This document shows positions 1 to 3,599 of a stretch of DNA of 6,361 nucleotides, one piece after another. A program made the translations under genes and the position numbers. The notes beneath the pieces are model-generated. The model had not been told where the DNA came from. It worked only from the letters and a program-made list of their open reading frames with translations, and made no database searches. The first letter of the stretch is position 1; the number at the start of each line of letters is the position of its first letter. This DNA is from Planctomycetota bacterium (GTDB lineage Bacteria; Planctomycetota; Phycisphaerae; UBA1845; Fen-1342). The stretch is taken from positions 1-6,361 of the forward strand of contig JAUWXH010000130.1 in assembly GCA_030616465.1 (NCBI GenBank), read 5' to 3'.

Positions 1-1
1 C

Positions 2-1234
2 GCCACGACCGACTACGACGTCGTGGTGGCCGACAAGAACCTCCCCGGCCAGAGCGGCCTGGATCTCATCCAGGTCATCAAGGAGGCCACGCCCGACATC
101 GAGGTCATCCTCATGACGGCCTACGCGGCGGTGGACAGTGCGGTGGTGGCGATGAAGCGCGGGGCGTACGACTACATCACCAAGCCGTTCACCACCGAGC
201 AGCTCCTGGCCAAGCTGGAGCGTTTGTTCGCCACCCGCGAGCCGACCGCGGTAAACGATCGCGTCGAAACGATGGGTCGGCTGGTTGCCCGCAGCCAGGC
301 CATGAAGCGCCTGTTCCGCCAGATCCGGGCCGTGGCCGATTCCGACCGCACCATCCTGCTGTGCGGCGAGAGCGGCACCGGCAAGGAGCTGTTCGCCGAA
401 GCGATCCACGCTCATAGTCGCCGGGCCAACAAGCCGTTGATCCGGTTTAGCTGCGCGGCGCTGCAGCCGACCGTGCTGGAGAGCGAGCTGTTCGGGCACG
501 AGAAGGGGGCCTTCACCGGCGCGATCCGTCAGAAAGCGGGGCGCTTCGAGCTGGCCGACGGCGGCACCATGCTGCTCGACGAGGTGGACGACATCCCGAC
601 CGAGCTGCAAGTCAAGCTGTTGCGCGTGGTGGAGCAGCAGGAATTCGAGCGGGTCGGCGGCGAAACGCCCGTCCGCGTGGACGTGCGCCTGATCTGCGCC
701 ACCAAGTCCGACCTGCTACAACTTGTCAAGCAAGGCCGCTTCCGCGAAGACCTGTATTACCGCCTCAACGTCATCAGCCTGCCGATCCCCCCGCTGCGCG
801 AACGCTCCGACGACGTCCCGGTCCTGGCGAGCCACTTCGTCGAGAAGCACGCGGCGTTGGTCGGTGACAGCAAGGTGACCATCTCCCCGCACGCGCTGGA
901 CGAGCTCATGCGGCACACCTGGCCCGGCAACGCCCGCGAGCTCGAGCACGTGGTCGAGCGGGCCCTGACCTTCTGCGGCGGCAGCGAGATCCGCCCCGAG
1001 CACATCCTGCCGCTTTCGGAGGGCCGCCGCGAAACCCTCGCCCCGCCGACCCTCGAGCTGGCCGAGGCCGGCAAGCTCGGGCTGAACGAGACGGTGGCGG
1101 ACATCGAGCGGCGAATGATCGTCATGGCCCTCAAGCAGTGCGACGGCAACCAGGCCCGCGCCGCCCAGCGCCTCGGCATCCCGCGCACCACCCTCCGCGA
1201 CAAGATCGCCAAGTACGGCATCCCGGCAAGCTGA
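2..1234 (+). CDS. NtrC-family sigma54-dependent response regulator (5' truncated by window edge)
   Basis: This is a bacterial enhancer-binding protein of a two-component system. A partner histidine kinase phosphorylates the receiver, and the AAA+ ring then remodels sigma54-RNA polymerase at -12/-24 promoters. The visible 410 residues run in one open frame from position 2, so the true start lies upstream; roughly 45-50 receiver residues seem to be missing. The receiver phospho-acceptor Asp is the D of VVVADKNLPG (codon 32-34), followed by the switch Thr in LMTAYA and the Lys in ITKPF. The AAA+ domain has Walker A GESGTGKE (365-388), an intact sigma54-contact loop GAFTGA (506-523), Walker B TMLLDEVDD (D 578-580, E 581-583) and the arginine-finger segment FREDLYYRLN. 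The C-terminus is a Fis-type HTH (NQARAAQRLGIPRTTLRDKI). Walker B is followed by V-D-D rather than the usual I-G-[DE], a mild deviation. The family call is secure; the regulon and signal are unknown. Confidence 0.95.
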   Translation, partial: ATTDYDVVVADKNLPGQSGLDLIQVIKEATPDIEVILMTAYAAVDSAVVAMKRGAYDYITKPFTTEQLLAKLERLFATREPTAVNDRVETMGRLVARSQAMKRLFRQIRAVADSDRTILLCGESGTGKELFAEAIHAHSRRANKPLIRFSCAALQPTVLESELFGHEKGAFTGAIRQKAGRFELADGGTMLLDEVDDIPTELQVKLLRVVEQQEFERVGGETPVRVDVRLICATKSDLLQLVKQGRFREDLYYRLNVISLPIPPLRERSDDVPVLASHFVEKHAALVGDSKVTISPHALDELMRHTWPGNARELEHVVERALTFCGGSEIRPEHILPLSEGRRETLAPPTLELAEAGKLGLNETVADIERRMIVMALKQCDGNQARAAQRLGIPRTTLRDKIAKYGIPAS

Positions 1235-1321
1235 CCACCGAGGCGCGCAGGATCCACGGGGTGCTCGACCGCCTCGATACGCACTGACACGAGCTGACTT
1301 GCCGGCCCGTGGCCCTGCACA

Positions 1322-1352
1322 GGGTAGTGTGGGCGTCCCGCCCGCGCTACCC
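1322..1352 (+). terminator. strong hairpin downstream of the response regulator, terminator-like
   Basis: The arm GGGTAGTGTGGGCG (1322-1335) pairs with CGCCCGCGCTACCC (1339-1352) across a 3-base TCC loop, giving 14 pairs. Two of these are U-G wobbles in the + strand RNA and would be A-C mismatches in the - strand RNA, so the fold favours + strand transcripts. It starts about 90 bases after the response regulator stop, but only a short T run (CCGTTTG) follows, so efficient intrinsic termination is uncertain. Similar GGGCG-TCC-CGCCC palindromes recur between genes in planctomycetes as far as I recall, so it could instead be a dispersed extragenic palindrome. A smaller stem CCCTG-CA-CAGGG (1313-1324) would compete for the same GGG. 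Confidence 0.5.
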
Positions 1353-1375
1353 ACCGTTTGATGGTTGACGGAGTA

Positions 1376-1660
1376 CTAAGTCCCGCAGCCCCACTCGGCG
1401 AGGAGGAGGCCGAGGTCTGCCTGATCCGTGTCGCCGTCGCCGTCGAGATCACCCAGCGAGGCCGCCAAGCTGCCGAAGTAATCCCCATCGTCCAGGATGC
1501 CGGTGAAGCCCCCTTCGGTGTCGCTGATCTTCTGGTGGGACTTGAGCGTCCCGTTTTTGACGAGGATGAGAGTGACGGCCGCTGCGCCGGACGCGGCGTC
1601 CGGCGCAGGGCGGTCAGCATCAGGCATCTGGTTACACTTGCACGGGTTCGCGGTCCCCAC
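1376..1660 (-). pseudogene. orphan FG-GAP repeat / dockerin-like fragment
   Basis: This open frame of about 94 codons looks like the tail of a larger secreted protein rather than an independent gene. Residues from LILVKNGTLKSHQKISD through EGGFTGILDDGDYFGS to LAASLGDLDGDG match the FG-GAP (integrin alpha-like) repeat, which normally occurs in several tandem copies. The sequence then becomes GDLDGDGDTDQADLGLLL, which fits half of a type I dockerin/EF-hand loop (D-x-D-G-D-G-x-x-D-x-x-D-L), and ends AEWGCGT before a TAG at the lower coordinate end. Only one blade-like repeat is present and there is no signal peptide. The longest start is a GTG without a properly spaced SD, and the internal ATG (1625-1627) also lacks one. 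The first 35 or so residues are low-complexity Ala/Asp/Pro and include a perfect palindrome. It could be a deletion remnant, or the displaced C-terminus of the gene just upstream on the same strand. Confidence 0.5.
1582..1608. repeat. perfect 27-base palindrome
   Basis: The arm CTGCGCCGGACGC (1582-1594) is the exact reverse complement of 1596-1608 around a single central G at 1595. It lies inside the low-complexity N-terminal part of the FG-GAP/dockerin fragment, about 60 bases past the stop of the secreted-protein gene on the - strand. It could terminate that transcript, but no T tract follows on the - strand. It could also be a small mobile or extragenic palindrome that marks a junction. 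Confidence 0.6.
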
Positions 1661-1668
1661 CCTCAGAC

Positions 1669-2373
1669 TCAGTCGTCGTCGTCATCGTCGTCGTCGTCGT
1701 CGTCGACGATCGTCAGGTGGTAGGTCACGTCATGCCAGGCACCAGCGAAGGGTCCTGAGGTGAGTTCCATGTAGAAGTGGATCACATGCTCCCCCTCTTC
1801 CAGGTCGTCCAGGTAAACCCAGTAGCCATCGGCCACGGCGCGCCGGCCCCCCAGCGGGGGGTATCCGAAATCGATCAGGAGGGTATCGGATATGGTGAAG
1901 GGCCGCGTCTGGGCGCGCAGTTCATACAAATCCTCCAGGTCAAGCAACTCCTCCAGCGGGACCTCATCGACGGTGCACTCCAGAGTCGTTGCGCCATCCA
2001 TCGCCGCATTGGCCAACCTCCGCAGGTCATTCGGGGTCTTTCCATCCTCGGGAGCCCAGAACACCGCGGCCGTGATCGAGAAGAAGACCGCTTTATCCGC
2101 AGGCACTTCGCAACTGCGCTCGAATGTTTCTCCCCAGCCGAAGGTCGAGCCGAGGAACCAGACCTCGCCCGACTGACCGTTGTCTTGAAACTCCCCAGTC
2201 AGGTCGACATTCGGGTTGATGTCGAAGGGGATAGAGCAGATCCACTGCCACCATTCGGCGGCCAGTTTTTTGATGTTAGGATTGCCGTCACCGTCGGCCA
2301 GCACAGGCGAAACGAAACAACCCAGTACCAGCAATGCGGCAATCATGAAAACAGTTGAGGATTTCCGAAACAT
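1669..2373 (-). CDS. secreted WWQW-motif protein with poly-aspartate tail, function unknown
   Basis: The product is 234 residues with an export signal: basic MFRK, a hydrophobic stretch of about residues 8-25, and a likely signal peptidase I site after VLA (residue 26). A lipoprotein reading is possible because VLGC places Cys at residue 19. The mature part has WWQWICSIP at 41-49, then GEVWFLGST, a Cys-containing segment SCEVPADKAVFFSI, and near the end GEHVIHFYMEL and WHDVTYHLTIV. I recall this combination (WWQW-SIP, VWFL, IHF, DVTYHLT) from secreted hypothetical proteins of several phyla, but I know no assigned function. The last 11 residues before the stop are all Asp. The ATG start is supported by AAGGAG six bases upstream. 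The gene is transcribed away from the sigma/kinase operon and toward the FG-GAP fragment, whose frame is offset by one base from its own. Confidence 0.87.
   Translation of the reverse strand: MFRKSSTVFMIAALLVLGCFVSPVLADGDGNPNIKKLAAEWWQWICSIPFDINPNVDLTGEFQDNGQSGEVWFLGSTFGWGETFERSCEVPADKAVFFSITAAVFWAPEDGKTPNDLRRLANAAMDGATTLECTVDEVPLEELLDLEDLYELRAQTRPFTISDTLLIDFGYPPLGGRRAVADGYWVYLDDLEEGEHVIHFYMELTSGPFAGAWHDVTYHLTIVDDDDDDDDDDD
1672..1704 (-). repeat. GAC trinucleotide microsatellite encoding Asp11
   Basis: Eleven consecutive Asp codons (ten GAC and one GAT at 1684-1686) end the secreted-protein gene directly before its TGA. Near-perfect trinucleotide tracts are prone to replication slippage. Slippage by whole units would change only the length of the acidic tail, leaving the stop in place. 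Confidence 0.9.
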
Positions 2374-2379
2374 GACATA

Positions 2380-2386
2380 CTCCTTC
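2380..2386 (-). promoter_or_regulatory. Shine-Dalgarno of the secreted-protein gene
   Basis: On the - strand GAAGGAG sits six bases before the ATG at 2373. This is the best ribosome site near the gene and fixes the start over an out-of-frame ATG at 2378. Confidence 0.8.
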
Positions 2387-2469
2387 TGTTACCGCTCCTG
2401 ACATGTAGCTTGAACCCTCCTGCGCAGCCGTCCGCCCACACCGGGCGAGCCTGTAAACCGCGCGGGAGC

Positions 2470-2582
2470 CTGCGCTATGACAGATCAGCTCCTCCACCCG
2501 GGCGCGCAGGCCATGCCCTGGACGAGGCCTGGCCGCTCACGGAGGTGGGCGGCGGGAACACATCGAATTCCTCCTTCTTGCT
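2470..2582 (+). ncRNA. candidate small structured RNA, copy A of a tandem pair
   Basis: This is the first of two related blocks offset by 120-121 bases. It begins with CTGCG followed by a -10-like TATGAC (2476-2481), then CCGGGCGCGCAG (2498-2509). The segment CCGGGC can pair with GCCC-T-GG (2498-2521, one bulged T). Next comes the conserved GAGGCCTGGCCG (2524-2535), which overlaps a second hairpin GCCGCTCAC-GGAG-GTGGGCGGC (2532-2553, nine pairs including one U-G), and then a pyrimidine tail CTCCTTCTT. I see no good -35. The predicted transcript would be about 90 bases from near 2488. The RNA reading is inferred from the conserved layout, and strand choice is uncertain. Confidence 0.35.
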
Positions 2583-2602
2583 GAGCCGGGCTGCGTTAGA
2601 AT
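2575..2602 (+). promoter_or_regulatory. sigma70-like promoter of copy B
   Basis: TTCTTG (2575-2580) and TAGAAT (2597-2602) are 16 bases apart. The -10 aligns with TATGAC of copy A at an offset of 121. The -35 lies inside the pyrimidine tail of copy A. Initiation would be near 2609, just ahead of the first hairpin of copy B. Confidence 0.35.
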
Positions 2603-2703
2603 GAACGTGCCATCGATCCGGGCGCGCAGACCTGCCGCCCGGGCGAGGCCTGGCCGGTGAGTGCCTTGTCTGGTCACGAGGGCTCACCGGCCCCTTCTTC
2701 AGT
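2591..2703 (+). ncRNA. candidate small structured RNA, copy B of a tandem pair
   Basis: The block has the same order of elements as copy A: CTGCG, TAGAAT, CCGGGCGCGCAG (2618-2629), GAGGCCTGGCCG (2645-2656) and a pyrimidine tail CCTTCTTC (2693-2700). Two hairpins are clearer here. The first pairs CCGGGCG and GCA (2618-2628) with TGC and CGCCCGG (2633-2642), leaving loop GACC and one bulged C. The second pairs GGCCGGTGAG (2652-2661) with CTCACCGGCC (2683-2692), ten perfect pairs with a 21-base loop, directly followed by the C/T tail as in a weak terminator. The second stem differs in sequence from that of copy A, yet both fold. No ORF or ribosome site is linked to it. It could instead be a regulatory leader or a decayed repeat. 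Confidence 0.4.
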
Positions 2704-2852
2704 CGTTCAACGATTCGCGTTCAGCCAACAGCCGCAATCGAGCTTTGCGTTGACCCGCAAGAGCTGAGCGCGTTGGTCATAAGAAAGGACGACGTTTTCG
2801 CGTCGAAGTGCACGCGCTCTTTTGCTTTCTGCGTGCCTTTTTCCGGCCGCGG

Positions 2853-2861
2853 TGGTAGACT
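2853..2861 (+). promoter_or_regulatory. extended -10 promoter candidate for the sigma/kinase operon
   Basis: TGG-TAGACT forms an extended -10 (TGn plus TAnnnT) with no clear -35 at the expected distance. The upstream 2811-2843 is unusually T-rich for this DNA and could help polymerase contact. Start of transcription would be near 2868, giving a leader of about 42 bases. Confidence 0.35.
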
Positions 2862-2879
2862 GCGGGCGGTCATCCTCTC

Positions 2880-2902
2880 GTCGCCGGGTGGCGACATGGA
2901 GG
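2880..2902 (+). promoter_or_regulatory. leader hairpin abutting the sigma-gene Shine-Dalgarno
   Basis: GTCGCC (2880-2885) and GGCGAC (2890-2895) pair perfectly around GGGT, two bases before the ribosome site GGAGG (2898-2902), which is seven bases from the ATG at 2910. The SD strongly supports that start; an ATG at 2896 is out of frame. Confidence 0.6.
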
Positions 2903-2909
2903 CCCATCG

Positions 2910-3527
2910 ATGACCAGGCCCGACACGGAGTTGCTGGAGCGCGCGGTGGCCGGCGACGCGGTCGCCCTGCGTCCGCTGCTCGAGCGCTACGGGCCGCCGG
3001 TGCGGGAGACCATTCGCGGGAAGATCGGCAGACGCTGGCAGGCCCTGCTGGACGAAGATGACGTCATGCAGGTGACCTACCTGGAGGCCTTCCTGCACAT
3101 CGAGCAACTCGTGGCCCGCGACCCGGCATCCTTCACCGTCTGGCTGGCGCGGATTGCCGACAATGTCCTGCGCGACACGATCAAGGAGCTGGAGCGCCAG
3201 AAACGCGCGCCGCCGGCGCGTCCCACGCGCACTCCCGATGCCAACGATTCGTACGTCGCGCTGCTAGCGACGCTGGGCCGTACATCCTCTACGCCAAGTC
3301 GTCATGCCGCCCGGGACGAGGCGGCGGGCATACTCGACGGGATGATCCGCAAGCTCCCGCCGGATTACCAGGCCGTGGTGCAGTTGGTTGATTTGGAAGG
3401 GCAGACGCTTGTGGCGGCTGCCACGTCGCTGGGACGTTCCGTTGGAGCCGTGCACATGCTGCGGCTCCGTGCGCATCACCGGCTCCGCGAGCTGATGGGC
3501 TCCGAATCGAAGTATTTCAGCGATTAG
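2910..3527 (+). CDS. ECF-type RNA polymerase sigma factor, kinase-associated
   Basis: A 205-residue sigma70-family protein with only regions 2 and 4, typical in size for planctomycete ECF sigma factors. It directs RNA polymerase to a dedicated promoter set. Region 2 covers about residues 15-95 (LRPLLERYGPPVRE, then LLDEDDVMQVTYLEAFLHIE and WLARIADNVLRDTIKE). A charged linker with KRAPPARPTRTPD follows. Region 4 spans about 140-195 (IRKLPPDYQAVVQLVDLEG, then LVAAATSLGRSVGAVHMLRLR), whose HTH reads the -35. The short C-terminus ends GSESKYFSD. The Ser/Thr kinase gene follows after 72 bases on the same strand, as in the planctomycete ECF groups named for linkage to Ser/Thr kinases. No anti-sigma gene is visible, so activity may be set by phosphorylation; that is inference from context. 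Confidence 0.93.
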   Translation: MTRPDTELLERAVAGDAVALRPLLERYGPPVRETIRGKIGRRWQALLDEDDVMQVTYLEAFLHIEQLVARDPASFTVWLARIADNVLRDTIKELERQKRAPPARPTRTPDANDSYVALLATLGRTSSTPSRHAARDEAAGILDGMIRKLPPDYQAVVQLVDLEGQTLVAAATSLGRSVGAVHMLRLRAHHRLRELMGSESKYFSD

Positions 3528-3552
3528 GCGTGCAAACGGCGCTGGTTTTGTC

Positions 3553-3571
3553 GTCCATTAGGTAGATGGAC
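3553..3571 (+). other. small intercistronic hairpin
   Basis: GTCCAT and ATGGAC pair around a 7-base loop between the sigma and kinase genes. It lacks a T tail, so it is not an obvious terminator. It could tune the ratio of the two products, or be chance. Confidence 0.3.
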
Positions 3572-3599
3572 CTTCGCAGGGCCCCACAGGCGAACGACC

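Larger units (their letters stand above)
2387..2909. other. divergent intergenic region with tandem structured repeats and the sigma-gene leader
   Basis: No credible protein gene lies here; the short open frames have no recognisable motifs or ribosome sites. From 2387 to about 2465 is the leader of the - strand gene, with a small hairpin CGCCC-ACACC-GGGCG (2433-2447) flanked by GCGCAG and GAGCCTG, possibly a degenerate relative of the repeats that follow. From about 2470 to 2703 is a two-copy tandem repeat, described separately. From 2704 to 2820 I see only a weak hairpin CGACG-TTTTCG-CGTCG (2790-2805). From 2811 the sequence turns T-rich, ending in the extended -10 and leader of the sigma factor gene. 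Confidence 0.6.

Noticed and set aside
716..1354. - strand open frame of 212 codons opposite the response regulator
   Set aside because: It mirrors a well-supported AAA+/Fis coding frame and has no recognisable domain or ribosome site.
1358..1763. + strand open frames with Ser/Arg runs over the GAC tract
   Set aside because: The runs are the GAC microsatellite read in other frames; no motif or ribosome site supports translation.
1777..2358. + strand open frame of 193 codons opposite the secreted protein
   Set aside because: The - strand frame has a signal peptide and a good ribosome site; the + frame has neither and no motif.
2703..2713. Short palindrome TCGTT-C-AACGA as an operator
   Set aside because: Only five-base arms, single copy, and far from any supported promoter; easily chance.
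2750..2782. TTGACC as a -35 with TCATAA as -10
   Set aside because: The spacing is 21 bases, too long for a sigma70 promoter; the extended -10 at 2853-2861 fits the sigma gene better.
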